Shown: in pieces, positions 8,211 to 17,244 of the stretch
Layout: each line of letters opens with the position of its first letter
Position numbering within the stretch: position 1 is the first letter of the stretch
NCBI GenBank assembly: GCA_017624855.1
Contig: JAGAMF010000009.1
Span: 1 to 64,000 of the forward strand
From: Lachnospiraceae bacterium
GTDB lineage: Bacteria > Bacillota > Clostridia > Lachnospirales > Lachnospiraceae
Length of the DNA: 64,000 bases
Reading direction: 5' to 3'
Notes under the pieces: generated by a model
What the model was told of the DNA's origin: nothing
The model's database searches: none
The model's input: only the letters and a program-made list of their open reading frames with translations
Made by a program: the position numbers and the translations under genes

Positions 8211-9752
8211 ATGTACAGTTATGTAACAACGGGAGCACTTTCGGGAATTGAAAGTTATTTGGCAACCGTGGAAGTGGATGCTTCTGCGGGATTGCCGGGA
8301 TTTGAAATGGTAGGAATGTTAAATGCCGAGGTAAAAGAGGCAAAGGAGCGGGTTAGAGTGGCGCTTAAAAATACAGGGATATCCATACCTGCGCTCAGAA
8401 TTACCGTAAATATATCACCGGCCAATTTGCGTAAAAACGGTACGGCTTATGATTTACCCATCGCAATAGCGCTTTTGATTGCCATAGGAGAATTACCGCA
8501 GAAATGCGTGGATGACATTATGATTGTGGGGGAATTGGGCTTAAATGGTGAAGTGAAGTTTACAAAAGGGATTTTGCCAATGGTGATACAAGCTAAGGCA
8601 GAAGGAAAGAAAGTATGTCTGGTGCCGAAGGAAAATGAGGAAGAAGGAGCAGTGGTGGACGGAATTGATGTAATTGGAGTATCGTTTCTTGGAGAAGTGA
8701 GGGAATATCTTTTGGCTGATGAGAAGCAAAGGGCACAGTTGTTAAAACCGGGAAAAGTAGATTTGGAACAGCTTATGATGCAGTCGGCAGTTTATGATGA
8801 GCCGGATTTTGGAGATATCAGCGGGCAGGAAAATGTGAAAAAGGCAGTGGAAACTGCGGCCGCGGGTTTTCATCACATTCTTTTAATCGGAGCGCCCGGA
8901 GCCGGGAAGACTATGCTGGCCAAACGGATTCCTTCTGTTTTGCCGCCTTTATCTCTGGAGGATAGTTTGGAGGTGTCAAAAATATACAGCATTTCCGGCA
9001 TGTTGAACAATAAGCAGGCCCTGATTACTAAGCGTCCTTTTTGCAGTCCGCATCACACCATTAGCGAACAGGCTTTTGCCGGTGGCGGCAGAATACCTAA
9101 GCCGGGCGTGGTTTCGCTTTCTCATAAAGGAGTGCTTTTTCTGGATGAAGTAGTTCATTTTTCCAATGCGGCAATAGAAGTTTTAAGACAACCAATGGAA
9201 GATAAGAAGGTGCAAATTGCAAGGAGTTACGGCACATATACTTATCCGGCGGATTTTATGTTGGTGGCAGCTATGAATCCCTGTCCGTGTGGTTACTATC
9301 CGGACAGAAACAGATGTGCATGCAATGAAGCACAGGTTCGTAAATATCTTTCGGCTATTTCGGGACCTATTTTGGACCGTATTGATATTTGTGTAGAAGT
9401 ATCGCGTATGGAAATGAAGGATTTGGAGAGTAAACACGGTGAAAAAAGTGCCGCCATGCGTGAGCGCATACAAGGTGCAAGACAGATGCAACAGGAGCGG
9501 TTTGCAGGTATGAATATTTCTTTTAATGCTCAGATGGGGCCGGAGGAAATACGAAGATTTTGCGTTTTGGAAAAGAAAGAAAAGGATTTTGTGCAACAGG
9601 CTTTTGATGCATTAAAACTCAGCGCGAGGGCATATCATAAAATTCTTAAAGTGGCCCGCACTGTTGCAGATTTGGAAGGGAGCGAAAGGATTATGGAGGG
9701 ACATATAGCACAGGCAATTCATTATCGTAGCGTGGATCGAAAATATTGGTGA
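8211..9752 (+). CDS. YifB/ComM family Mg-chelatase-like AAA+ ATPase
   Basis: This 513-residue protein has the full YifB/ComM layout. An N-terminal Lon-protease-like fold opens with ALSGIESYLATVEVDASAGL. An AAA+ module follows with Walker A GAPGAGKT (227-234) and Walker B FLDEV (D312, E313). The family motif MNPCPCGYYPD and a C-terminal Mg-chelatase domain complete it. In Haemophilus and Vibrio, ComM is a branch-migration helicase that extends recombination during natural transformation; other bacterial homologues are less well studied. It is followed by dprA and type IV pilus genes, which fits a DNA-uptake role. Length matches the family (about 500). The start is supported by AAGGGG eight bases upstream. 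Confidence 0.9.
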   Translation: MYSYVTTGALSGIESYLATVEVDASAGLPGFEMVGMLNAEVKEAKERVRVALKNTGISIPALRITVNISPANLRKNGTAYDLPIAIALLIAIGELPQKCVDDIMIVGELGLNGEVKFTKGILPMVIQAKAEGKKVCLVPKENEEEGAVVDGIDVIGVSFLGEVREYLLADEKQRAQLLKPGKVDLEQLMMQSAVYDEPDFGDISGQENVKKAVETAAAGFHHILLIGAPGAGKTMLAKRIPSVLPPLSLEDSLEVSKIYSISGMLNNKQALITKRPFCSPHHTISEQAFAGGGRIPKPGVVSLSHKGVLFLDEVVHFSNAAIEVLRQPMEDKKVQIARSYGTYTYPADFMLVAAMNPCPCGYYPDRNRCACNEAQVRKYLSAISGPILDRIDICVEVSRMEMKDLESKHGEKSAAMRERIQGARQMQQERFAGMNISFNAQMGPEEIRRFCVLEKKEKDFVQQAFDALKLSARAYHKILKVARTVADLEGSERIMEGHIAQAIHYRSVDRKYW

Positions 9753-9819
9753 TGATATTGAAAAAAGTGCTTAAAAATGAATGACAATAAAATGAGTATA
9801 TCAATTGAGGAGCAAAACT

Positions 9820-11007
9820 ATGGGGTGTAATGCAGATGAATGGAATGCCGTTGAAGAAGCGGAGTGCTTGCGGCTGGCCAATATTCCGGGAGTAGGGAAC
9901 TTAAGTATATTCCGTTTATTGGAAAAAGGAAAAAACGCGCGTGGAGCTATGAAACTGTCTGAAAAAGATGTAATGGAAACATTGGATACTAAAAGTGCCA
10001 AAGCTTTTTTGCGTGCAAGAGAAGATATTCCGACAATCAACCTGACAGATTTTACAAAAAAGTATAAAATGGATTTTATTCCTTGGACTTCTCCTCAATA
10101 TCCTGAGCGACTCAGGCGTATTCCGGATCCGCCTTTTGCTTTGTATGTCAAAGGAGAGTTGCCGTGTGAAGAAGTCCCTACGGTGGCGATTATCGGAGCG
10201 AGAGCGTGTTCGGAGTATGGAAAGGCTGTGGCAGCACAATTCGGAAGACAATTGGGGGCTGTGGGGGTTCAGATTATCAGCGGAATGGCAAGAGGGATTG
10301 ATGGAATTGCGCAGAAGGCCGCGCTGGATATAAACGGTAAAAGTTATGCGGTATTGGGCTGCGGAGCGGATGTTTGTTATCCTCCGGAAAGCAATGTTTT
10401 GTATGAACAACTTTGTTTAAAAGGCGGTGTTATATCGGAATATCCCCCGGGGACGGAAGCAAAGAGTGGATTCTTTCCCCTGCGGAACCGCATCATAAGC
10501 GGATTGGCGGATTTGATTCTTGTGGTAGAGGCGAGAAAAAGAAGCGGTACGTATATTACCGTCACCCGGGCCTTGGAGCAGGGAAAGGATGTATATGTTG
10601 TGCCCGGAAGAATTACGGATGCGTTAAGTGAGGGGTGCAATTTTCTTTTGTCTCAAGGAGCAGGCGTTGCCTGCAGTCCGGAGATCCTTTTACAGGCATT
10701 GGCAGAACGGGGCGGATATGATTTTGTTAAAAAACAGGAGTCGTATAGTGGGGATTCGGCAAAGGATAATGTGATATGCAGGCAAGAAAAGGATAAATGT
10801 AGCAGAAATAATGATGAAAACGAGCTGGTTCGTATGATTTTACACCACCTAGAACTTACACCGCTGGAATTGCAACAAGTATATGAAGCTGTTAATCGTG
10901 AACAAGAGGTATCTTACGGTGATTTTATGCTTGAAATTACCAAAATGCAGATTGCAGGTCTGATAGAAGGAGAGGGAAATTATTTTCGTTTGCGTTGCGC
11001 TTTGTGA
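9820..11007 (+). CDS. dprA: DNA-processing protein DprA
   Basis: DprA protects incoming single-stranded DNA and loads RecA during transformation. This copy (395 residues) has an N-terminal helix-hairpin-like region (LANIPGVGNLSIFRLL), the Rossmann-like DprA core with GARACSEYG (from residue 126), SGMARGIDG, GCGADVCYPP, FPLRNRIISGLAD and VVEARKRSGT, and a C-terminal winged-helix region. A TTG at 9805 is also in frame, but it lies inside the TTGAGGAG ribosome binding site, so ATG 9820 is preferred. In many Firmicutes topA follows dprA; here a type IV pilus cluster does. It lies 67 bases after yifB and is probably cotranscribed with it. Confidence 0.93.
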   Translation: MGCNADEWNAVEEAECLRLANIPGVGNLSIFRLLEKGKNARGAMKLSEKDVMETLDTKSAKAFLRAREDIPTINLTDFTKKYKMDFIPWTSPQYPERLRRIPDPPFALYVKGELPCEEVPTVAIIGARACSEYGKAVAAQFGRQLGAVGVQIISGMARGIDGIAQKAALDINGKSYAVLGCGADVCYPPESNVLYEQLCLKGGVISEYPPGTEAKSGFFPLRNRIISGLADLILVVEARKRSGTYITVTRALEQGKDVYVVPGRITDALSEGCNFLLSQGAGVACSPEILLQALAERGGYDFVKKQESYSGDSAKDNVICRQEKDKCSRNNDENELVRMILHHLELTPLELQQVYEAVNREQEVSYGDFMLEITKMQIAGLIEGEGNYFRLRCAL

Positions 11008-11113
11008 TAAATGATAGTTATGAACGGAATATTTTGTTAAAAATGCACAATTTCTCAAAAAATAGGAACAAAACTATTTATTTATTGTGCCTTTTATGGC
11101 ATAATTGAAAATG

Positions 11114-11147
11114 TGTATGACTGGGCACTTTTATAGAAAGTCATACA
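11114..11147. repeat. Inverted repeat upstream of pilB
   Basis: A perfect 9-bp inverted repeat, TGTATGACT with AGTCATACA, separated by 16 bases, lies 30 bases before the pilB start. It has no T run after it, so it is more likely an operator or leader hairpin than a terminator. Its function is unknown. Confidence 0.5.
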
Positions 11148-11176
11148 GTGTTTAAAGGGAAAGAGGTTAACGAACA

Positions 11177-12883
11177 ATGGCATTATTTAGTAACAGAATT
11201 CGAATTGGTGATTTGCTCGTTCAGAAGGGCTATATCACAGATGATCAGTTATCTACTGCGTTGGATGAACAGCGCGAGAAGAAGCAGCGACTTGGTGAAG
11301 TCCTGATTGCTTTGGGATATGTAACGGAAGAACAATTTGCTACGGTATATTGTGATCAGTCAGGTATTGAGCCGGTTGATTTGAAGGAAATTAAGTTAAA
11401 TGAAGATCTTCTTCAGATGGTTGGTGAAGATGTTATGCGTAGACAAGAATTGATGCCGTTTGCGTATGACGAAGAAAACTTCAACTGCATTAAAGTGGCT
11501 ATGGCCGATCCCATGAACTTGGGAGCTATGGATGATATTCAGTTGATTACAGGTATGGAAGTTAAGCCTTTTTACTGTAGTGCGGCTCAGATTAACATTC
11601 AGTTGGATAAGTTATACGGTAAGAAGCAGGCTATGGAAGCGGCTGAGCAGTTCCAGGCGGAACATGCGGATGAGTATGCTGCTGATGAAGCCGGTGGTGA
11701 AGATGAATCTGTAAATGATGCGCCTATCGTTAAGATTGTTCGTACAATGCTTGATGAAGCGGTGCGTATGGGATCTTCCGATATTCATATTGAGCCTATG
11801 GAAAAATCTGTTCGCGTAAGATATCGTATTGACGGTGTTTTACAGCAGGTTATGGAATATAACACCAATGTCCTTTCGGCGATGGTTGCCCGTATTAAAA
11901 TTATTTCAGGTCTTGATATTTCAGAAAAGAGAAAACCTCAGGATGGTCGTATCACCCAGGTTGTAGACGGCGAAGAGTTCGATATCCGTGTATCTATTCT
12001 TCCTACCGTATACGGCGAAAAAACCGTTATGCGACTTACCAAGAAGAAAGGTTTGACCAGAGATAAGAAATTCCTGGGTCTGTATCCCGAAGATGAAAGA
12101 CGTCTTGATAACATTACTCATAATCCCCACGGTATTATCCTGATTACAGGACCTACAGGTTCCGGTAAGTCAACCACCTGTTATACCGTATTGAATGAAT
12201 TGAATAAAGAATCCGTTAATATTATTACAGTAGAGGACCCTGTAGAAGCAAATGTTCCCGGTGTTAATCAGGTACAGGTTAATGTCAAAGCGGAATTGAC
12301 CTTTGCGAGTGCATTACGTTCTATCTTGCGTCAGGACCCGGATATCATCATGATCGGTGAAATTCGAGACGGTGAGACGGCAGCTATCGCGGTTCAGGCT
12401 TCTATCACCGGTCACCTTGTAATTTCAACCTTACATACTAACTCAACATCAGCATCTATCACTCGTTTGATTGATATGGGTGTTGAACCTTACTTGATTG
12501 GTGATGCGGTTGTAGGTATTATTGCTCAGCGTCTTGTTCGTCGCCTTTGCCCGAAATGTAAGGTGGGAAGACAGGCAACAGAAGAAGAAAAGGGTATGTT
12601 AGGAGTTGACCCTTCCAAGGATCAGATTGTATACGATCCTTGCGGATGTGAAGAATGTAACCGTGGTTACAGAGGTCGAATTGCTATTTACGAGATTATG
12701 CCCATTACTTCTAAAATTCGTAGAGTGTTGCATGAAACCGTTACGGCGGATGAAATTCAGAAAGTTGCTGTATCAGAAGGTATGAACACACTTCGTATGG
12801 CAGGCGCCAACAATGTTATCGATGGCGTAACTTCCATTGAAGAAATGGTTCGTGTAGCTTATGATATGGATGAAGGTGTATAA
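11177..12883 (+). CDS. pilB: Type IV pilus assembly ATPase PilB (GspE family)
   Basis: This 568-residue hexameric ATPase drives pilus extension from the cytoplasmic side. An N-terminal MshEN-like domain (about 1-150; RIGDLLVQKGYITDDQL) precedes the GspE ATPase domain with DIHIEP, Walker A GPTGSGKS (325-332), the Asp box ITVEDPVE, Walker B IIMIGEIRD and the His box GHLVISTLHTN. A four-Cys zinc site (CPKC and CGCEEC) lies near the C terminus. It is complete and of usual length. pilC follows 29 bases later. MshEN domains in some PilB proteins bind c-di-GMP; whether this one does cannot be told from sequence alone. Confidence 0.93.
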   Translation: MALFSNRIRIGDLLVQKGYITDDQLSTALDEQREKKQRLGEVLIALGYVTEEQFATVYCDQSGIEPVDLKEIKLNEDLLQMVGEDVMRRQELMPFAYDEENFNCIKVAMADPMNLGAMDDIQLITGMEVKPFYCSAAQINIQLDKLYGKKQAMEAAEQFQAEHADEYAADEAGGEDESVNDAPIVKIVRTMLDEAVRMGSSDIHIEPMEKSVRVRYRIDGVLQQVMEYNTNVLSAMVARIKIISGLDISEKRKPQDGRITQVVDGEEFDIRVSILPTVYGEKTVMRLTKKKGLTRDKKFLGLYPEDERRLDNITHNPHGIILITGPTGSGKSTTCYTVLNELNKESVNIITVEDPVEANVPGVNQVQVNVKAELTFASALRSILRQDPDIIMIGEIRDGETAAIAVQASITGHLVISTLHTNSTSASITRLIDMGVEPYLIGDAVVGIIAQRLVRRLCPKCKVGRQATEEEKGMLGVDPSKDQIVYDPCGCEECNRGYRGRIAIYEIMPITSKIRRVLHETVTADEIQKVAVSEGMNTLRMAGANNVIDGVTSIEEMVRVAYDMDEGV

Positions 12884-12912
12884 AAATAAAACGAAAGTAA
12901 AGGTGGAAGAGT

Positions 12913-14121
12913 ATGGCTGAGTTTCAGTACAAAATGATTGGCCCTGACGGAAAAGAAAAGAAGGGCCATATGCAGGCGAAAAGCAAAGAAGCTGCTGTTG
13001 CTGCTTTGAAAGCAGAGAAGAATGTAGTTACTTCCATTCAGGAAGTAAACGGCTTGAAGAAAGGTATTAATCTTTCTTTTGGTAAAAAAGTTAAGGCGCG
13101 TGATTTTAGTGTATTTTGTCATCAGTTTGTAAGTATTGTTGGTGCCGGTGTTACTATTGTAGATGCTTTCAATATGTTGGCAGATCAGACAGAAAATGTA
13201 GCATTACAGGGAGCAATCAGAGCGGTTCACTCTGATATTTCCAAAGGTGATACTTTGGCTGTTTCCATGAGACGCCAGAATGGTGTATTCCCTATGATGC
13301 TTTGTAACATGGTTGAAGCCGGTGAAGCGTCCGGTAGTTTGGATAAGTCTTTCGGGCGTATGGCAATTCAGTTTGAGAAAGATGCAGCATTGGAATCGGC
13401 AGTTAAAAAAGCAATGATTTATCCTATTGTATTGATTGTAGTTATGATTGGTGTAGTTTTTGCAATGATGACTTTCGTTATTCCTAACTTTATGGGTATG
13501 TTTGCAGATATTGGTGGTGAACTTCCTGCGGTAACCAAAGCGTTAATTGCAGTCAGTGATTTCTTTGTTGCTTATTGGTGGGCTATTCTTTTGGGTGCCG
13601 GTGCGATTTTTGCCGCATATAAGTTTTTCTACTCAACGCCAACCGGACAGAGTGTAATTGACAAGATAAAATTAAAGGTTCCGGCATTGGGTCCTGTTCA
13701 GACAAAATCTGCTTGTGCAAGATTGGGTCGTACACTTTGTACACTGCTTGCTGCCGGTGTTCCCATGATTGATGCGCTTGATATTACTTCACGAAGCATG
13801 GATAATGTACATTATAAATCAGCGATGAAAGAAGCAAAGGATCAGGTTACGCGAGGTGTGCCTCTTTCCAGACCGCTTAAGACATGTGGTTTGTTCCCGC
13901 CCATGGTTATTCACATGGTATCCATCGGTGAAGAAACCGGTAATATTGAAGCGATGTTAGAGAATGTTGCGAACTATTATGAAGAAGATGTTCAGGCGGC
14001 AACCGAATCCATGATGGCACTTATGGAGCCTGCGATTATTATCGTTATGGCCGGCGTTGTTGGTTTCTTGGTTATTGCGATGCTTTCTCCTATGTTCAGC
14101 CTTTACGAGAACTTGGCATAA
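12913..14121 (+). CDS. pilC: Type IV pilus inner-membrane platform protein PilC (GspF family)
   Basis: PilC is the membrane platform that connects the PilB ATPase to pilin subunits. This 402-residue protein has two T2SSF domains (about 68-192 and 270-392), each with the repeated signature seen in MVEAGEASGSLD and VSIGEETGNIE. It has three membrane helices near 170-192, 217-237 and 372-395. The N terminus (FQYKMIGPDGKEKKGHM) is typical of the family. The ribosome binding site AGGTGG is seven bases upstream. A strong terminator follows, so the pilin is transcribed separately. Confidence 0.93.
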   Translation: MAEFQYKMIGPDGKEKKGHMQAKSKEAAVAALKAEKNVVTSIQEVNGLKKGINLSFGKKVKARDFSVFCHQFVSIVGAGVTIVDAFNMLADQTENVALQGAIRAVHSDISKGDTLAVSMRRQNGVFPMMLCNMVEAGEASGSLDKSFGRMAIQFEKDAALESAVKKAMIYPIVLIVVMIGVVFAMMTFVIPNFMGMFADIGGELPAVTKALIAVSDFFVAYWWAILLGAGAIFAAYKFFYSTPTGQSVIDKIKLKVPALGPVQTKSACARLGRTLCTLLAAGVPMIDALDITSRSMDNVHYKSAMKEAKDQVTRGVPLSRPLKTCGLFPPMVIHMVSIGEETGNIEAMLENVANYYEEDVQAATESMMALMEPAIIIVMAGVVGFLVIAMLSPMFSLYENLA

Positions 14122-14181
14122 GCGCGAGAAAAATGGCATTGAATTGTTCAAATATGAACGAAATGTAAATGTTCAAAATAG

Positions 14182-14219
14182 TCCACCGTTTTCCGGAAGG
14201 AGAACGGTGGATTTTAATT
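14182..14219 (+). terminator. Rho-independent terminator after pilC
   Basis: A perfect 9-bp stem (14182-14190 with 14203-14211), a 12-nt loop and a following T-rich stretch end the pilBC transcript. The pilin gene then has its own promoter. Confidence 0.8.
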
Positions 14220-14364
14220 TATATATAGTAATATAGATGAGGTATGCGCCCGATTGCATAAAAGAAGTGTTTAAATATTGTGTTTTGCTATTCATTTCAA
14301 ACATAAATAAGAAGAAAAACAGATTTCTACAAGTTGAAAAAACGCTTGATTTTTAAGACATTTG

Positions 14365-14394
14365 CATGAACTAGAAACAAAACGACATGAACTA
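14365..14394. repeat. Direct repeat upstream of the pilin promoter
   Basis: CATGAACTA occurs at 14365-14373 and again at 14386-14394, exactly 21 bp apart, or two turns of DNA. Similar flanks (an AAA run) follow each copy. It lies about 85-115 bp upstream of the pilin -35 box, a fitting place for an activator. The rest of the 14220-14570 gap shows no gene and no riboswitch that I recognise. Confidence 0.5.
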
Positions 14395-14478
14395 AAAAAC
14401 CCTATGTGCAATCTGCATAAAAGCCCAAACTTGTCTTTGTTCATTTGTACAAAATGCTAAAAAATAGCAAAAAAACAC

Positions 14479-14507
14479 TAGACGAACCCTTGCAACATTG
14501 CTATAAT
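14479..14507 (+). promoter_or_regulatory. Probable pilin promoter
   Basis: TATAAT (14502-14507) with a weak -35 TAGACG (14479-14484) at 17 bp. The leader then holds two copies of TGTCACAAAAA (about 14520-14541) and an AAAGGAG ribosome binding site before the pilin ATG. Confidence 0.55.
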
Positions 14508-14570
14508 GAGTTTACAGAAATGTCACAAAAATGTCACAAAAAAATGAATGAAAAAGGAGAATGAAAAGAC

Positions 14571-15035
14571 ATGAGAAACAACAAAGGTTTTTCCCTCGTG
14601 GAACTTATCATCGTTATTGCTATTATGGCAATCTTAGTTGGTGTTATGGCACCCCAGCTTATCAAGTACATTGAAAAGACAAATGTATCTTCTGATACAC
14701 AGCTTTGCGATTCAGTTAAGACTGCAATCACAACAGCTATGATGGATCCCGCTGTTATCGCTGACTCAAACGCTAAGATCCCTACAAACGATACAATGAA
14801 GGCTGTTAAGGGTAACTTAGGCGGCGGTTCTTTTGAGAAGGCTGTTGAAGAAATCTTAGGCGTACAGGATACTGACCTTGACAAGCAGATTAAGTCTACA
14901 TGTAACGGTACAGGTTCCGTTGAATTCTGCATCGCTAGTGCTAACTCAGTTCATGTTCAGATTAAGAACTCTGACTCTACAGGTAACAAGGGTAAGGGAA
15001 CTGATGCATGGAAGAAGCCCATCTATGTTGACTAA
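14571..15035 (+). CDS. Type IV major pilin (prepilin)
   Basis: This 154-residue type IV pilin has a 6-residue leader ending in Gly, cleavage expected in KG|FSLVEL, and the conserved Glu at position +5 of the mature protein. A hydrophobic helix follows (LIIVIAIMAILVGVMAP), then a soluble head of about 115 residues. It would be processed by a prepilin peptidase (not in the window) and assembled by PilB and PilC. Codon use is strongly biased (AAG for Lys, AAC for Asn, ATC for Ile), unlike pilB and pilC but like rpsB and tsf next door. That suggests a very abundant product, so this is probably the major subunit. It is monocistronic, with its own promoter and terminator. Confidence 0.9.
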   Translation: MRNNKGFSLVELIIVIAIMAILVGVMAPQLIKYIEKTNVSSDTQLCDSVKTAITTAMMDPAVIADSNAKIPTNDTMKAVKGNLGGGSFEKAVEEILGVQDTDLDKQIKSTCNGTGSVEFCIASANSVHVQIKNSDSTGNKGKGTDAWKKPIYVD

Positions 15036-15058
15036 TTTTAACTGAATAAGTTAACTTC

Positions 15059-15088
15059 AAGACGGAAGCTACGGCTTCCGTCTTTTTA
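15059..15088 (+). terminator. Rho-independent terminator after the pilin
   Basis: A perfect 11-bp stem (15059-15069 with 15074-15084) closed by a TACG tetraloop (UNCG type) and followed by five T. It is very strong, as expected for a highly expressed single gene. Confidence 0.92.
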
Positions 15089-15158
15089 TGTTCAAATCAC
15101 TTTTTTATGTGGTAATAAATATATAGTCGATTTTTTTGAAATATTTAATTAAAAACGC

Positions 15159-15187
15159 TTGCATACCATGTACATTTGTGGTAAACT
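15159..15187 (+). promoter_or_regulatory. Probable rpsB promoter
   Basis: TTGCAT (15159-15164), 17 bp, TAAACT (15182-15187), leaving a leader of about 115 bases before rpsB. Ribosomal protein S2 leaders are often self-regulated, but I cannot define a conserved fold here by eye. Confidence 0.55.
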
Positions 15188-15308
15188 TTTTGCGTTATGC
15201 TAAAACACACGCATTCTGATTTGAGACAGGTGCTTTCAATACGCGGGAAGTCGTTTTCAAAGTAGAGGGGTGCGGAGGCAAAAAAACCAAAAAACGGAGG
15301 ATTTTAAA

Positions 15309-16061
15309 ATGAGCGTAATTTCAATGAAACAGTTACTCGAAGCAGGTGTACATTTCGGACACCAGACAAGAAGATGGAACCCTAAGATGGCTCCTTATAT
15401 CTTCACAGAAAGAAACGGTATCTACATCATCGACTTACAGAAGTCTGTAGGTAAGGTAGACGAAGCTTACAATGCAATCTCTGAAATTGCAAGTGCAGGC
15501 GGTACTGTATTATTCGTTGGCACAAAGAAGCAGGCTCAGGATGCTGTTAAGACAGAAGCAGAGCGTTGCGGTATGTACTATGTAAATGAAAGATGGTTAG
15601 GTGGTATGCTTACTAACTTCAAGACCATCCGTACAAGAATCGAAAGATTAAAAGAAATCGAAAGAATGGCTGAAGACGGTACATTCGATGTTCTTCCCAA
15701 GAAGGAAGTTGCTAACTTAAAGAAAGAATGGGATAAGTTAGAGAAGAATCTTGGCGGTATTAAGAACATGACAAGAATTCCCGATGCAATCTTCGTAGTA
15801 GATCCTAAGAAGGAAAAGATTTGTGTTCAGGAAGCTCATACACTTGGTATTACTTTACTTGGTATCGCAGATACAAACTGCGATCCCGAAGAATTAGATT
15901 ATGTAATTCCCGGTAACGACGATGCAATTCGTGCCGTTAAGCTTATCGTAGCTAAGATGGCAGATGCTATTATCGAAGCAAACCAGGGTGAAGTTATGAC
16001 TGATGAAGTTGCTGAAGATGTTGAAGAAGCAGTTGAAGAAGTTGTAGCAGACGAAGAATAA
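15309..16061 (+). CDS. rpsB: 30S ribosomal protein S2
   Basis: Ribosomal protein S2, 250 residues, part of the small subunit. It shows the family signatures [33 protein letters not shown] and [10 protein letters not shown], and [12 protein letters not shown]. An upstream in-frame start exists at 15270, but GGAGG at 15296-15300 sits ideally before ATG 15309 and homologues begin at this point. The C terminus is a short acidic tail. tsf follows 31 bases later, the usual rpsB-tsf pair. Codon use is that of a highly expressed gene. Confidence 0.97.
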   Translation: MSVISMKQLLEAGVHFGHQTRRWNPKMAPYIFTERNGIYIIDLQKSVGKVDEAYNAISEIASAGGTVLFVGTKKQAQDAVKTEAERCGMYYVNERWLGGMLTNFKTIRTRIERLKEIERMAEDGTFDVLPKKEVANLKKEWDKLEKNLGGIKNMTRIPDAIFVVDPKKEKICVQEAHTLGITLLGIADTNCDPEELDYVIPGNDDAIRAVKLIVAKMADAIIEANQGEVMTDEVAEDVEEAVEEVVADEE

Positions 16062-16092
16062 TTAAATCTAATTCAATAAGGAGGATAATATA

Positions 16093-17181
16093 ATGGCAAC
16101 TATTACAGCAGCTATGGTAAAAGAACTGCGTGAAATGTCAGGCGCAGGTATGATGGATTGTAAGAAAGCACTTACAGAGTGCGATGGTAATATGGAAGCA
16201 GCTGTCGAAGCATTACGTAAGAGTGGTGCGATGAAGGCTGAAAAGAAAGCGAGCCGTATCGCAGCAGAAGGTATCTGCCGTATCGCAAAAGCAGAAAGCA
16301 AGGCAGTTGTTGTTGAGGTAAACTCTGAAACAGACTTCGTTGCTAAGAACGAAGTGTTCCAGACTTTTGTTGAGAAGATTGCAGAGCAGGTTGTTTCTTC
16401 TGATGTAGCAGATGTAGAAGCTCTTCTTGCATCTACATGGATGGATGATACTTCTAAGACTGTAAACGATGCATTGGTAGAGAAGGTTGCTACCATCGGT
16501 GAAAAATTAAGCATCAGAAGATTTGAAAAGGTTGAAGCTCCTATCGTTGTTGGCTATATTCATGGTGGCGGACGTATCGGCGTTATCGTTGGTGCTGAAG
16601 GAACAAAGACAGACGCAACAGAAGAAGCTCTTACTAACATTGCAATGCAGATTGCAGCAATGAACCCTCAGTATGCAAGCAGAGAAGACATTTCTGCAGA
16701 TGAATTGGCTAAATTAAGAGAAATCACTATTGACAGTGCATTAAATGATCCTGCATCTCTTCCTAAGCCCATCTTAAACAAGTTGATTGAAAAGGCTATG
16801 ACAGAGAACCTTTGGAGCGATGAAGACAAGGCTATCTACGAAGAAAAGAAGAGCAATATGAATTTCTTATTCAACTTCCTTTCTAAGGAAGCTGCTGCAA
16901 CATTGGCTCAGCTTGCTATGGCAGGTAAGGACGACTATGTTGCTGATAAGATTTTCAGCGGACTTGTAGAAGGCCGTATTTCTAAGCAGGTAAAAGAAAT
17001 CTGCTTAATGGATCAGACATATGTAAAAGCAGAAGACGGAAAGCAGACAGTTGCTCAGTACTTAAAGAGCGTTTCTGCTGACTTGAAGGTTGTTAAGTTC
17101 GTTCGTTTCGAAACCGGTGAAGGTATGGAAAAGAAAGAAGAAGACTTTGCAGCTGAAGTTGCTAAGCAGATGGGTATGTAA
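16093..17181 (+). CDS. tsf: Elongation factor Ts, with an unusually long central region
   Basis: EF-Ts recycles EF-Tu by exchanging GDP for GTP. The N-terminal UBA-like domain (MVKELREMSGAGMMDCKKAL) and the core motif VNSETDFVAKN are intact, as is the C-terminal VEGRISKQVKEICLMDQ segment. The protein is 362 residues, longer than the roughly 280-310 usual for bacterial EF-Ts. The extra length lies about residues 216-285, between IDSALND and VEGRIS, where the standard sequence passes almost directly. The extra segment is helical in appearance and in frame, so it looks like a real insertion. A terminator follows. Confidence 0.95.
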   Translation: MATITAAMVKELREMSGAGMMDCKKALTECDGNMEAAVEALRKSGAMKAEKKASRIAAEGICRIAKAESKAVVVEVNSETDFVAKNEVFQTFVEKIAEQVVSSDVADVEALLASTWMDDTSKTVNDALVEKVATIGEKLSIRRFEKVEAPIVVGYIHGGGRIGVIVGAEGTKTDATEEALTNIAMQIAAMNPQYASREDISADELAKLREITIDSALNDPASLPKPILNKLIEKAMTENLWSDEDKAIYEEKKSNMNFLFNFLSKEAAATLAQLAMAGKDDYVADKIFSGLVEGRISKQVKEICLMDQTYVKAEDGKQTVAQYLKSVSADLKVVKFVRFETGEGMEKKEEDFAAEVAKQMGM

Positions 17182-17208
17182 TTATCTGTAAAAGAAGTAT
17201 AGAAACAG

Positions 17209-17244
17209 AGCCTGGCGGAATGTATTTTCCGTTCAGGCTTTTTC
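17209..17244 (+). terminator. Rho-independent terminator after tsf
   Basis: A two-part stem (AGCCTG with CAGGCT, CGGAA with TTCCG, one internal bulge) followed by five T ends the rpsB-tsf transcript. Confidence 0.85.

Noticed and set aside
9805-9819. TTG start for dprA
   Set aside because: The TTG is part of the Shine-Dalgarno sequence TTGAGGAG; ATG 9820 is the better start.
14220-14570. c-di-GMP riboswitch before the pilin
   Set aside because: Such riboswitches precede pilin genes in other clostridia, but I do not see the conserved core of either known class here.
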